Below, in pieces: positions 1 to 7,289 of a DNA stretch of 13,162 bases. The position numbers and the translations under genes are program-made. The DNA lies in contig JBHIBA010000109.1 in the NCBI GenBank assembly GCA_046758845.1, positions 1 to 13,162 on the forward strand. The letters are read 5' to 3'. How positions within the stretch are numbered: position 1 is the first letter of the stretch; each line of letters starts with the position of its first letter. The notes below the pieces were generated by a model. That model saw nothing but the letters and a program-made list of their open reading frames with translations, did no database searches and was not told where the DNA came from. The DNA comes from JBHIBA01 sp046758845. GTDB lineage: Bacteria > UBA8248 > JACPRG01 > G963555815.

Positions 1-588
1 GAACTTTTTGTTCCGGAGCTCGTCCGCCTCCTGATGCTCGAAGGGGCGGAGATTATCGTCTCTCCGGTGCATGGACTCCACAATACGAACGCCTTCAATC
101 CGGATGCCGTGAGGGATACCTGGCGGTCCATCGCCCGGGCCCGCGCGGCGGAGAACATCATGTATGTGTTGGTCACGCAGAACCTCTACAGGGGACAGAG
201 CGTCGAGTACCCGGAGCAGATGATTGCCGGAGCCATAGCGGCGGGTCCGGAGGAGATGGTCGGGTCTTCGGAAAAGCCGGGAGTCCTTGTCGCCGACCTG
301 GACCTGGACCGCCTCCGCTATCTCCGAACCCGGAACTATGACGAGGAGAACCTCTCCAGGGTCGCCGACCCCGACCAGAAACCCCTGGGTTGCCGTCCCG
401 GCCAGCTTTTCGAACGGTATCCGGAGCTTTACCGGAAACTCACCGAGCCGAGTCCGTTCTCTTTCAATTACCGCTACTGGGAGAAGGGCCTGGACACCTG
501 GCAAGAGGACTATGGACGAATTTATGGGGGCGACTACGATCGCATCTTGACCAAATCCGGAGCGGCGTTCAGCTTTCGGAAGGAGTAG
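1..588 (+). CDS. Carbon-nitrogen hydrolase (nitrilase/amidase superfamily), C-terminal part, 5' truncated by window
   Basis: The reading frame is open from base 1 to the TAG at 586-588 (195 residues), so the first ATG at 34 is internal and not a true start. Members of this family hydrolyse nitriles, amides or N-carbamoyl compounds in the cytoplasm with a Glu-Lys-Cys triad. The segment begins ELFVPELVRLLMLEGAEII, which matches the stretch after the catalytic Cys in nitrilase proteins (the C-Y-E...PE...GAEII..P pattern). The Cys should therefore lie just outside the window, about two codons upstream. A later D..WRSIARARAAEN..YV segment is the usual helix after the active-site strand. The Glu and Lys of the triad would also be upstream and cannot be checked. 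It converges with the EamA gene on the other strand. Substrate is unknown; amidase, N-carbamoyl amino acid hydrolase and nitrilase are all possible. Confidence 0.85.
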   Translation, partial: ELFVPELVRLLMLEGAEIIVSPVHGLHNTNAFNPDAVRDTWRSIARARAAENIMYVLVTQNLYRGQSVEYPEQMIAGAIAAGPEEMVGSSEKPGVLVADLDLDRLRYLRTRNYDEENLSRVADPDQKPLGCRPGQLFERYPELYRKLTEPSPFSFNYRYWEKGLDTWQEDYGRIYGGDYDRILTKSGAAFSFRKE

Positions 589-700
589 CCGGGTTCGCCG
601 GACGCCGGCCCCGAGACAGGTGTTGGGCCATCGCGCGCAGGGAATTTCCCGCCCGCCCCCGCGCATCACTCAGTCCTGCGCCGAACCTGTCGTCAGGACC

Positions 701-1636
701 TCAGACCAGGCTCACCAGGACCCCGCCCCCAACCGTCAATAGGGCCCCCACAACGACCCTCTGCGTCACCCGCTCAAGTTGCCGCAAGAACAGGGCCGAC
801 AGGAGGAGGACATAGAGGGGAGAGGTCTGAGCCAGGGTGAAGACGATGGAGACCTGCCCAAGTTTGATGGCGAGAATGAAGCCGTAGAAGGCAACGCTCG
901 CGGTCAGTCCGGCCAGTACGAGCCAGGGGAGCGCGGGCAGGCGGACGCGGAACCGCTGTTCCTTGGGGAACAGGAAGGCCAGGAGGGGAAGGAGCAGGAG
1001 ACCCTCCGAGGCCCCGATCCAGGCGCCCAGGAGGGGAGAAGGCATCTTCCCCAGGCTGACCTTGAAGAGGACGGAGGCGGTCCCGCCGGCGACTGCCGCC
1101 AGGAGGGGAAAGAGGAAATCAAGCATCCTGGTCGAAGGTTTCACCGGGTCTCCCCCGGTTGGACTGCGCTGGATGGAAGAAGAGACCTTTGCGCCCGGCC
1201 GAATCCCCCCCAATCCCTCCGTCGAGATAATAAGGATCCCGCCCACCACGAAAGCGATTCCCAGGTACTGAAGCGGCAGGAGCCGCTCCCCCAAGAAACC
1301 GGCGGCGAAGATCACGGCAAAGATCGGCCCTGAGCCCTTGATGGGGGAAGAACGGGCAATCCCGATCCGCTGAACCCCGATCAGGAAGAACGTCAGGAAC
1401 AGGACGGGGTTCACCGCACCCGACAACATGAACCAGCGCACTCCCGAGGGATTCAGTTCGGAGAATTTCCCCGCCGCTGCGGTCGCGAGCGTGAAGGTCA
1501 GCCACTGGACCGCCACCGCCAGGATGGAGGCCGTGGCGGGGGTCGTGAACCGGAGGGCGTTTCGGAGGGAAATTTCGGCCAAGGCGAAGAAGAGCGCGGC
1601 CCCAACGGCCACCAGGAGCGCGGAGGCGGGCGTCAT
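701..1636 (-). CDS. EamA/DMT-superfamily permease, ten predicted membrane helices
   Basis: This is a 311-residue, very hydrophobic protein with about ten membrane helices in two repeated halves of roughly 120-130 residues. They are separated by a polar linker near residues 150-170 (SSSIQRSPTGGDPVKPSTR). Drug/metabolite transporter proteins with two EamA domains have this length and layout. The first half ends with the typical GER...LQYLGIAFVVGGILII segment. Family members export amino acids, nucleosides or other metabolites across the inner membrane. It is the last gene of the - strand importer cluster, 69 bases after the amidohydrolase stop, so co-transcription is likely. The ATG at 1636 has no clear Shine-Dalgarno sequence, so expression may depend on translation of the upstream gene. 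Export of a product or overflow metabolite of the hydrolase next door is inference. Confidence 0.85.
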   Translation of the reverse strand: MTPASALLVAVGAALFFALAEISLRNALRFTTPATASILAVAVQWLTFTLATAAAGKFSELNPSGVRWFMLSGAVNPVLFLTFFLIGVQRIGIARSSPIKGSGPIFAVIFAAGFLGERLLPLQYLGIAFVVGGILIISTEGLGGIRPGAKVSSSIQRSPTGGDPVKPSTRMLDFLFPLLAAVAGGTASVLFKVSLGKMPSPLLGAWIGASEGLLLLPLLAFLFPKEQRFRVRLPALPWLVLAGLTASVAFYGFILAIKLGQVSIVFTLAQTSPLYVLLLSALFLRQLERVTQRVVVGALLTVGGGVLVSLV

Positions 1637-1705
1637 GGGTCAATCGGACGTTGGGATTTCGCCCCGGCCAAGCCTATTCTCCGGACTTTCGAAAGCCGAC
1701 ACGCC

Positions 1706-2707
1706 TCACACGGCATCAAGGTCAAATAGCTTTTTAGGCGTTTCGGTCAGGATGGCTTCTTTGTCTTCATCGCTCAGGTCCGGGCAGTCCTTCACCACGG
1801 CCAGGCAGTCGCGCAGGTTCTGCTCGCCGAAGAAGGGATTGTCCGTCCCGAAGACGACCTTCTCCACGCCGGCGAAGCGCGCGCCGAAGGCCAGGATGTC
1901 CGGGGCGAAGCCGATGCTGTCCAGGTAGAACATCCGAAAGTAATCGGCCGCGCCCCCCGAGATCCGCCTTTCGACGCCCTCGAAGGACTTGGCCCCGCCG
2001 GCGAGACGTCCCCACAGAAATGGAAGCGCCCCCCCAAGGTGGGACAGAACGAGCCTGAGGTTCGGATATCGCTCCAAAATGCCGCTGAAGACGAGGCGAG
2101 CCGCTGCGATGGTCGTGTCCACAGGGAAGCCCAGGAGGACGTCCAGGCGGTAGTCCCGCATCCTCTCCCTCCCGGCGGGCAGGATGGGATGCACGTAAGC
2201 GGGGACGCCCAACTCACTCAAAGCCGCGAAGAAATCCTCGAACTCCTCCGCGTCCAGGTCGCGGCCCCGTATGTTGGAACCGATCAGGCAGCCCCGCATC
2301 CCCAGCTCCTTCACCGCGCGCTCAAGCTCCCGCACGGCCGAGGGGGGATCCTGCAGGGGAATCGCCGCCAGAGCCGCGAACTTGTCTGGATGCGCACGCA
2401 CAACGGCCGCCAGCTCGTCGTTATAGACCCGGCAGAGCTCGCGCCCCAGTTCCGGGTCCGCCCAGAAGACCATGGGCGGCGCGATGGAAAGGACCTGGAA
2501 GTGGACTCCCGCCGCCTCCATCTCGGCCAGGCGGACGTCCACGTCGTAGAAATTGGGAAAGAAGGTGAAGAACTCGCGGTTGTCGAACAGCAGAACCCGG
2601 AGCCCCTCTTGGTTGCGGCCAATTTGAACGGGGTACTTTTCCCCCTGGGCCTCGATGAGGTCCAGGTAGCGCTCCGGATAGAGATGGGCGTGCGTATCGA
2701 TGATCAC
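1706..2707 (-). CDS. Amidohydrolase-2 family protein (ACMSD-like decarboxylase/hydrolase)
   Basis: The protein is a TIM-barrel metal-dependent enzyme of the amidohydrolase-2 group, which includes aminocarboxymuconate-semialdehyde decarboxylase and gamma-resorcylate decarboxylase. With the GTG start at 2707 it has 333 residues and begins MIIDTHAHLYP. The metal-site residues are all visible: H6 and H8 (THAH), H173 (AYVHP), H223 (LSHLGG) and D289 (FGTDNPF). I chose GTG 2707 because GAGGG sits 7 bases upstream and because family members usually begin just before DTHAH. A TTG at 2713 would add two residues. The gene follows the ABC ATPase after a 173-base gap on the same strand. Function as a decarboxylase or C-C/C-N hydrolase of an imported aromatic or heterocyclic acid is plausible, but the substrate is unassigned. 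Confidence 0.88.
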   Translation of the reverse strand: MIIDTHAHLYPERYLDLIEAQGEKYPVQIGRNQEGLRVLLFDNREFFTFFPNFYDVDVRLAEMEAAGVHFQVLSIAPPMVFWADPELGRELCRVYNDELAAVVRAHPDKFAALAAIPLQDPPSAVRELERAVKELGMRGCLIGSNIRGRDLDAEEFEDFFAALSELGVPAYVHPILPAGRERMRDYRLDVLLGFPVDTTIAAARLVFSGILERYPNLRLVLSHLGGALPFLWGRLAGGAKSFEGVERRISGGAADYFRMFYLDSIGFAPDILAFGARFAGVEKVVFGTDNPFFGEQNLRDCLAVVKDCPDLSDEDKEAILTETPKKLFDLDAV

Positions 2708-2880
2708 CCTCAAACCCTCATCGGTTGACCGCTCCTGGGACCCCTTTCGGCCCTTACCTGAGCGGATTCATCCTGGCGGTCTGATCCAAAAGACCTTTCA
2801 CTCTGAGAATGCTGCGGTAAGCGTGAACCCGCTCAGATCGATCCTCGTTCCTGCATAAAGGGTGCAAAAGGGGTGAGGCT

Positions 2881-3651
2881 TTAAACCCCGGCCTCGGCGT
2901 AGAAGCGCTTGAGCAGCTCTCCCGTCAGGTCAATCAGGTCTCGGTCCTCATATTGGCGGGTCCGGGGGAGCCGGATGTCCTGTGTGTGAAAGACCCGGGA
3001 CGGCTTCGAGGTCATCATATAGAGCTTGTCGGAGAGGAACACGGCCTCCAGGAGGTCGTGGGTGACGAACAGGATGGTCCGGGGCTGGGCCCGCCAGATA
3101 CGGACGAGTTCCGTCCGCAGGCGCTTCGCCGTAATCTCGTCCAGGTGGCTGAAGGGCTCGTCCATCAGGACGATGTCCGGCGAGATGGCCAGGGCGCGGG
3201 CGATCCCCACCCGCTGCTGCATCCCCCCGGAGAGCTGTAGAGGAAAGTGATTCTCCATTCCCCGAAGCCCCACCAGCTCGACATAGTGTTCGGTCAACCC
3301 CCGCCACTCCCCCCGGGGAACCCCCTGGGCCTCCAGGGCGAATTCGATGTTTCCCCGGACGGTGAGCCAGTTCAGGAGCCGGGGGGTCTGAAAGACGTAT
3401 CCGATCCGGGCGCTCTGGTCGCCGCTGCCGCCGAGTCGAGTCCCATCGATGAACACCTCCCCCAAGGTTGGGCTTTCGAGGCCGGCGACGATGTTGAGGA
3501 CCGTCGATTTGCCGCAACCCGAGGGGCCCAGAAGGCTGACAAAGCTGTTCTCGGTCACTTCCAGGCTTAAGGGTTCGAAGACCTTCAGCTGCGAACCGTC
3601 CGGGTTAGGGAACTCTTTGGTGAGATCTCGGATGGTGATCTTGGTCCGCAA
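2881..3651 (-). CDS. ABC transporter ATP-binding protein, NitT/TauT type
   Basis: This 256-residue cytoplasmic ATPase energises the adjacent permease. Walker A GPSGCGKST lies at residues 42-50, the Q-loop glutamine at 88, the signature LSGGMQQRVGIARAL from residue 140, Walker B VLMDEPFSHLDE at 161-172, and the switch histidine at 198 (FVTHDL). The protein resembles SsuB/TauB/NrtD-type ATPases of nitrate, sulfonate, taurine and related importers. The start is a TTG at 3651, not ATG. It is supported by GGGAGG 9 bases upstream and by the normal distance to Walker A. The gene begins 75 bases after the permease stop, on the same strand, in the usual binding protein-permease-ATPase order. All catalytic motifs are intact. 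The family is certain; the transported compound is not. Confidence 0.95.
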   Translation of the reverse strand: MRTKITIRDLTKEFPNPDGSQLKVFEPLSLEVTENSFVSLLGPSGCGKSTVLNIVAGLESPTLGEVFIDGTRLGGSGDQSARIGYVFQTPRLLNWLTVRGNIEFALEAQGVPRGEWRGLTEHYVELVGLRGMENHFPLQLSGGMQQRVGIARALAISPDIVLMDEPFSHLDEITAKRLRTELVRIWRAQPRTILFVTHDLLEAVFLSDKLYMMTSKPSRVFHTQDIRLPRTRQYEDRDLIDLTGELLKRFYAEAGV

Positions 3652-3726
3652 GGGACAGTTCCTCCCGGGAGTCTTGCCCCCAAAGGATCCTATCCTCGAT
3701 GCTGCGAAGAGGGAGCGGCCCCCCTC

Positions 3727-4572
3727 TCACAGGGTGATCTCCGCCCTCCACCGAAGGGCCTTTGCCTGGGCGGGCTTAATGATGTAGCTCTCGACGAAGA
3801 TCATGATGAGAGTGAAGACAGCGGTATAGGCCAGGACCTTGTCCATGCGAAACATCCCGAACCAGTAGTTCAGCATGAAGCCGACGCCGCTCGACAGGCC
3901 GAAGACCTCGCTCACGACGGCGATCTTCCAGCCCACGGAGAAGGTGTAGCGGATGGCGGCAAAGACGTAGGGGATGAGCTGGGGGAAGAGGACTTTTCGG
4001 ATGGTGAGCTTTCGATTGGCCCGAAAGGCCCTGGCCATGTCGAGCAGCTGCCTGTCCACCGCCTTGGTCCCCTCCCAGACGTTCACCACCACAAAGGGGA
4101 GGGTCACCATGACGATGGCGAAGATGGCGCTCTCGTCCCGAATTCCGAACCACATCAGGGCGATGAGGGCCCAGCAAAGACCGGGGATGGTGAGGCCCAC
4201 CATGACCCAGTTGTCCAGAAAGTTCTCGAAATACCGGCTGACCCCCATGAGAACGCCCAGGCCGAAGCCCGCGACCATGGCGACGGTGAAGGCCGCCAGG
4301 ATGCGGATCAGACTCACCCCGATGTGGTAGCCGGAGGTGTGCCCGCCGGGGCCGCTTCCCGCAAAGAGGTCCTCCACGATCACCTGGGAGACCAAAAAGG
4401 GGTTGGGGAAAACCTCCTCGCCGTACATGAGGGAAATGAGCCACCAAATGAACACCAGAGCGAAGAAGGAGGTGACCTTGGTCGTCCTTCGCAGTCTGAA
4501 AAACGAACGCCACGCCTGCGACCGAACGACTCGCCCCCCCGCATACACCATCGTTTCCCGCTCTTCGGCCAA
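3727..4572 (-). CDS. ABC transporter permease, NitT/TauT type
   Basis: This 281-residue inner-membrane protein belongs to the BPD_transp_1 group. A polar N-terminal stretch of about 30 residues is followed by about six membrane helices, the first at FFALVFIWWLISLMYG. The cytoplasmic coupling (EAA-type) loop lies near residues 165-205: EGTKAVDRQLLDMARAFRANRK...LFPQLIPYVF. It matches SsuC/TauC/ThiX-type permeases in size and order. The start is TTG at 4572 with GGGAG 8 bases upstream. The internal ATG at 4551 has a weaker Shine-Dalgarno sequence and would remove seven residues. The gene lies between the binding protein (81-base gap, with a strong hairpin) and the ATPase (75-base gap), and should form a homodimeric membrane channel with that ATPase. 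Confidence 0.93.
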   Translation of the reverse strand: MAEERETMVYAGGRVVRSQAWRSFFRLRRTTKVTSFFALVFIWWLISLMYGEEVFPNPFLVSQVIVEDLFAGSGPGGHTSGYHIGVSLIRILAAFTVAMVAGFGLGVLMGVSRYFENFLDNWVMVGLTIPGLCWALIALMWFGIRDESAIFAIVMVTLPFVVVNVWEGTKAVDRQLLDMARAFRANRKLTIRKVLFPQLIPYVFAAIRYTFSVGWKIAVVSEVFGLSSGVGFMLNYWFGMFRMDKVLAYTAVFTLIMIFVESYIIKPAQAKALRWRAEITL

Positions 4573-4609
4573 GGGGTCGTCTCCCTTGCGCTGCCCCTGC
4601 TGACCACGA

Positions 4610-4647
4610 AAGGGGCGGGGGACGGGCCTTCCCGCTCCCCGCCCCTT
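4610..4647 (-). terminator. Strong GC-rich hairpin between binding-protein and permease genes (attenuator or mRNA-stability element)
   Basis: Perfect 11-bp arms (AAGGGGCGGGG at 4610-4620 and CCCCGCCCCTT at 4637-4647) enclose a further 4-bp stem (4623-4626 with 4631-4634) and a CCTT loop. On the - strand the hairpin begins 6 bases after the binding-protein stop codon. Only three T residues follow the stem, so full intrinsic termination is doubtful. Hairpins here often stabilise binding-protein mRNA or partly stop transcription, so that binding protein exceeds membrane components; applying that here is inference. Confidence 0.5.
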
Positions 4648-4653
4648 ACAACG

Positions 4654-5646
4654 TCACTTGTATACCCGGAACAGGCCCGCCCGGCCTCCCGGGGGCAGCT
4701 TCTTCAGGTAAACCCTCATCGACGCTGCCGTCTTGATAAACTCCCACTGGCCGTCGACCACCTTGTCGTTCCACTCGGCGCTGAAGATCCTCCCTTCCTT
4801 CATGGCCTTGGCGAACTGATTGGCCTTGGCCTCGTTATAGCCGAAATACCAGCGGTATTTCTTCATGGCGTCGTAGGGCTTGGCCAAGACGAAGCGGGTG
4901 ATCTCCTGGACCGCCATCGAAAGGGATTTGGCGACCTCGGGCCGCTCCAGGATCTCCTCGTTGACGGCCAGCGCCGCGGTGAAAATGGGACTTCCCGTCT
5001 TCTTCTCCCATAGAGCGGTGTGCGGCCCCCAGACCTTCTGGTACTTGTCCGGCTCTAGCTCCATAGCGATGGCGGGGCCCAGGGGGACCAGGGCGGCCTC
5101 TACGTCCCCACGGTCCAGGACCTTCTTGACCGCCGGCGGTGGAACGATGACGTGTTTCAGGTCGTGGCGCGCGTCGAAGTTGAGCAGGGCCTTGGTCAGG
5201 ACGAGGAACTCGGTCGTCCCCCCCGAGTCCCACCCGAAGTGGGCGAACTTCTTGCCCTTGAGGTCCATCACCGACTTGTAGGGCTTGCCTTTCAATGACC
5301 AGACGTGGCTGTAGCCCACCAGCCCCGGACCGATCTGGGCCGCCTCCCAGCCACGGATGCGGAGGCTGGCCACCTCGCCGGCGTTCAGGAAGGCCGCTTG
5401 GATGGCCCCATAGGCGAAGGCCTCCAGGTCCCGCTCGGGGAACACCGCCCGCAGGTTCTGGATTCCGTGCTTTTTGAAAATCCCCTCTTTGAGCCCCACG
5501 GTGATGAGAAACCCGGTTCCCCCTCCCGGAAAGCCCGCCATCTTGATCTTGAGCCCCTTCGCACCCTGAACTGGGACGGGGGCGGCCAGCCCCGCAAGGA
5601 CGAAGAGCGCAACGAAAACCACTCCAAGGGATTTTTTCAACGCCAT
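4654..5646 (-). CDS. Periplasmic substrate-binding protein, NMT1/THI5-like (NitT/TauT ABC importer)
   Basis: This 330-residue secreted solute-binding protein delivers ligand to the permease encoded just downstream. The first 28 residues form a Sec signal peptide: KK, then a hydrophobic core VVFVALFVLAGLAA, then a cleavage site after VQG. The mature part begins KIKMAGFPGGGTGFLITVGLKEGIFKKHGI, the usual first strand and helix of NMT1/TRAP-TAXI-like type II binding folds. It continues with ...DLKGKKFAHFGWDSGGTTEF..., a ligand-loop segment. I chose ATG 5646 over GTG 5649 because AGGAGG ends 8 bases before the ATG and only 5 before the GTG. It is the first gene of the importer operon. Its promoter region contains a palindrome at 5800-5809 and lies beside a small mobile element. 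Ligand is unknown; nitrate, sulfonate, pyrimidine and aromatic acids are all precedents for this family. Confidence 0.9.
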   Translation of the reverse strand: MALKKSLGVVFVALFVLAGLAAPVPVQGAKGLKIKMAGFPGGGTGFLITVGLKEGIFKKHGIQNLRAVFPERDLEAFAYGAIQAAFLNAGEVASLRIRGWEAAQIGPGLVGYSHVWSLKGKPYKSVMDLKGKKFAHFGWDSGGTTEFLVLTKALLNFDARHDLKHVIVPPPAVKKVLDRGDVEAALVPLGPAIAMELEPDKYQKVWGPHTALWEKKTGSPIFTAALAVNEEILERPEVAKSLSMAVQEITRFVLAKPYDAMKKYRWYFGYNEAKANQFAKAMKEGRIFSAEWNDKVVDGQWEFIKTAASMRVYLKKLPPGGRAGLFRVYK

Positions 5647-5799
5647 CACATGCCCCTCCTTTTTGCTCGCCCACGGTTTCCGGGACGCCCAATCCTCAAA
5701 AGACCCCCCCAGACCTCGTTAGGGAATCTGAAGACCCGCTGCGAACTGAGACAAAAGCGCCCCCGGCTGCACACAAACTTCATGAGATGGTTTTTTCAC

Positions 5800-5809
5800 T
5801 TAGCGCTAA
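5800..5809. promoter_or_regulatory. Palindrome TTAGCGCTAA, candidate operator for the importer operon
   Basis: This 10-bp perfect palindrome sits about 155 bases upstream of the binding-protein start. With its flanks it reads ACTTAGCGCTAACA, which differs at two positions from the TGTTAGCGCTAACA-type sites bound by LacI-family regulators (a central CG in an inverted repeat). A weak - strand promoter (TTGACG at 5840-5845, CATTCT at 5817-5822, 17-base spacer) would place the site just after the -10 element, a good position for repression. No regulator gene is in the window. The operator role is inference. Confidence 0.3.
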
Positions 5810-5855
5810 CACCGATAGAATGTCCTGCATGGCCGGTTTCGTCAACAAGAATTCG

Positions 5856-6139
5856 GGTAGTGGGTCAGTTTGGAACGGATTAAGCCCGGTACGCGGCTTT
5901 GCCCACGGCTCTGTCATCATTTGGTGTAGCGCCGATCTGAGCGAGGACCTTCGGTCCGAGCGGAGATCGGGCCACGCCCGGCCGCGATTTTCGCTGGTGG
6001 GGCGGGCATTTGGGTCGGTGACCCCTTGCCCGCCGCCGGGCCCACCGGGCCGGAAGCCCGGTCAGTAAACCCCCCGGCCTACCGAATCGCGGCTAAAACG
6101 CAGGAAAGCAGGGGTCATTGAGCAAACTGACCCACTACC
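5856..6139. mobile_element. Small non-autonomous TIR element (MITE-like), 284 bp, with 8-bp target duplication
   Basis: GGTAGTGGGTCAGTTTG (5856-5872) is repeated perfectly in inverted orientation at 6123-6139. Immediately outside are direct copies of AGAATTCG (5848-5855 and 6140-6147), as expected for an 8-bp target-site duplication. Because GAATTC is itself palindromic, the same bases can also be read as 24-bp inverted repeats with one mismatch. The interior has no credible gene. It is GC-rich and folds into nested hairpins: 5932-5970, where ccgatct pairs with agatcgg and ggacc with ggtcc; and 6001-6034, where ggcgggca pairs with tgcccgcc and gggtc with gaccc. Eight-base duplications and ends beginning GG occur in families such as ISL3 and IS1595, but I cannot assign the parent transposon. 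Confidence 0.7.
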
Positions 6140-6147
6140 AGAATTCG

Positions 6148-6639
6148 TTCCTTTGATCCCCGTTCTCCTCCAGATTCCCCAGAAGTCGTGGTCCGGAAGA
6201 TTGACACCCTCGGGACCCCTTGTTATGGTCGCTCTCCGGTCCAATGCCCAGGGGAGCCGACTGGCGCGCGATGAGCCTGATCGTGCGTATCTGAAGTGTG
6301 TTGCGGGTTTTATTGAGGACTTCATAAAGAATGTCCTCAAGGCAGCGCGTCCGGGGCGAGTGGAACTGCCAAAAGTCCAGCGGAATTGCCCGGATTTCCC
6401 ACCCGGATCTTTCTTTCGGGCCGGCCCAGCGTTGAGACCCAACGGGTTTCCATAGAAGGGGCGGGGCGAGAGTCGGTGACTCCTGTACCCGCCCGTTGCC
6501 GTCTTTTCTGAAAAGGACATCCCACGGGGGATGAGCCCGACGGGTGGCCCCGGCCGGTCTCCGAGCGGACGGATTCGACACGGGGGGTTGACAAACCTCG
6601 CATAGCGCAACAGTTCGGCTCTGATCGAGGGGCATAGCC
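6148..6639. other. Intergenic stretch with no convincing gene
   Basis: About 490 bases separate the TIR element from the + strand flavin/F420-type gene. Open frames on both strands here have low-complexity composition, no family resemblance and no supported starts. The one clear structure is an inverted repeat at 6313-6340. A TTGACA at 6588-6593 has no acceptable -10 hexamer 16-18 bases downstream, so I do not call a promoter. Confidence 0.6.
6313..6340. repeat. 28-bp inverted repeat, 8-bp perfect outer arms
   Basis: TTGAGGAC (6313-6320) pairs perfectly with GTCCTCAA (6333-6340). A further TTC/GAA pairing continues inward with one bulged base, leaving a 5-base ATAAA loop. There is no T-run on either side to make it a standard terminator. 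It could be a protein-binding site or a recombination site; its role is unknown. Confidence 0.45.
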
Positions 6640-7170
6640 ATGATCAAACCTGCGAACGGAACTGAGATTCAGCCCTATATCACGACGCTGGGCAGAAAAT
6701 GGCAGAAGCCCCACGCTGTGCAAATACGCGTGTATTATTGGGACGGCCGGCTTATCGGTACGTCTCCCTTCCCGAAAACAAAACGCGACTGGGTGCTGAA
6801 CATCATGGCGCACCCTCATGTAACCGTCCAGACTGAAACGAAGGTTGTGAACGTGACGGCCAGGCTGTTGGAGAAGGGCACGGAACGCCAGACGAAAGAG
6901 AATGTCGCCAGGTTTCGCATAGGCTGGCGCAGCGACACATGCCCCGTCTTTGACCCGGGCATCGACGCGTTCGTGGAATTCTTCCCCGAAGTGCCGCCGG
7001 AAGAGCTATTCGATGAGGCTTCCGTCGTTCACTCGTCAACCGAAGACCCCCTGCCGGCTCCGACGCTTCCGGAAATCCAAGAGTGGCAGGAGCAGGGCAA
7101 CTCCTATCCAAAGCAAATACCCGAAGAGAAAAGGCGATTGCCCGAATCACCGCTCCGGCCGCCGAGGTGA
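6640..7170 (+). CDS. Deazaflavin/flavin-dependent split-barrel protein (Ddn/PNPOx-like nitroreductase-type)
   Basis: The 176-residue protein has the N-terminal pattern of F420-dependent Ddn-type or pyridoxamine-phosphate-oxidase-like split barrels. A LGRKWQKPHAVQIRVYYWDGRLI strand pair at 17-39 corresponds to the TGRKSGKPR..PL...DG pattern. TSPFPKTKRDWVLNIMAHPHVTVQ at 41-64 corresponds to the usual W..NL.A.P.V segment. Such proteins bind F420 or FMN and reduce or oxidise small molecules, or have unknown roles. The ATG at 6640 has GAGGGG 7 bases upstream. The last 60 residues are acidic and proline-rich (PPEELFDEA..., EDPLPAPTLPE, ...PRPPR-like end) and go beyond the normal 130-150-residue core. 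It is the only complete + strand gene and sits between a mobile element and the convergent enolase-superfamily gene. The cofactor cannot be decided by eye. Confidence 0.65.
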   Translation: MIKPANGTEIQPYITTLGRKWQKPHAVQIRVYYWDGRLIGTSPFPKTKRDWVLNIMAHPHVTVQTETKVVNVTARLLEKGTERQTKENVARFRIGWRSDTCPVFDPGIDAFVEFFPEVPPEELFDEASVVHSSTEDPLPAPTLPEIQEWQEQGNSYPKQIPEEKRRLPESPLRPPR

Positions 7171-7289
7171 GAAAGGGGCTCAACCAGGCTTCCCCCGTGA
7201 CGCGGGAACGAACTCCGGGACGGCATCCGCGGGACGTTTGGATATTCCAGTGACCGCCGGGAAAAGCCCCCCAGGCATTCCCCCGGCTG

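Noticed and set aside
673..699. Hairpin GTCCTG/CAGGAC between the convergent nitrilase-family and EamA genes as terminator
   Set aside because: Only a 6-bp stem with a 15-base loop and no T-run on either strand.
2758..2836. Inverted pair CTGAGCGG and CCGCTCAG between ATPase and amidohydrolase genes
   Set aside because: The 8-base arms are 63 bases apart, which is too little pairing for a confident structure or operator.
5305..5883. 192-codon + strand frame over the binding-protein start and promoter region
   Set aside because: Antisense to a convincing signal-peptide region and ends inside the TIR element.
6588..6616. TTGACA as a + strand promoter for the flavin/F420-type gene
   Set aside because: The hexamer 17 bases downstream is CAGTTC and neighbouring registers are no better.
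6062..6647. - strand frames of 170-182 codons between the TIR element and the flavin/F420-type gene
   Set aside because: They run into the mobile element, have no recognisable domain and no supported start.
7256..7287. GCCGGG/CCCGGC hairpin after the enolase-superfamily stop codon as terminator
   Set aside because: Short stem, 20-base loop and no U tract; expected by chance at this GC content.
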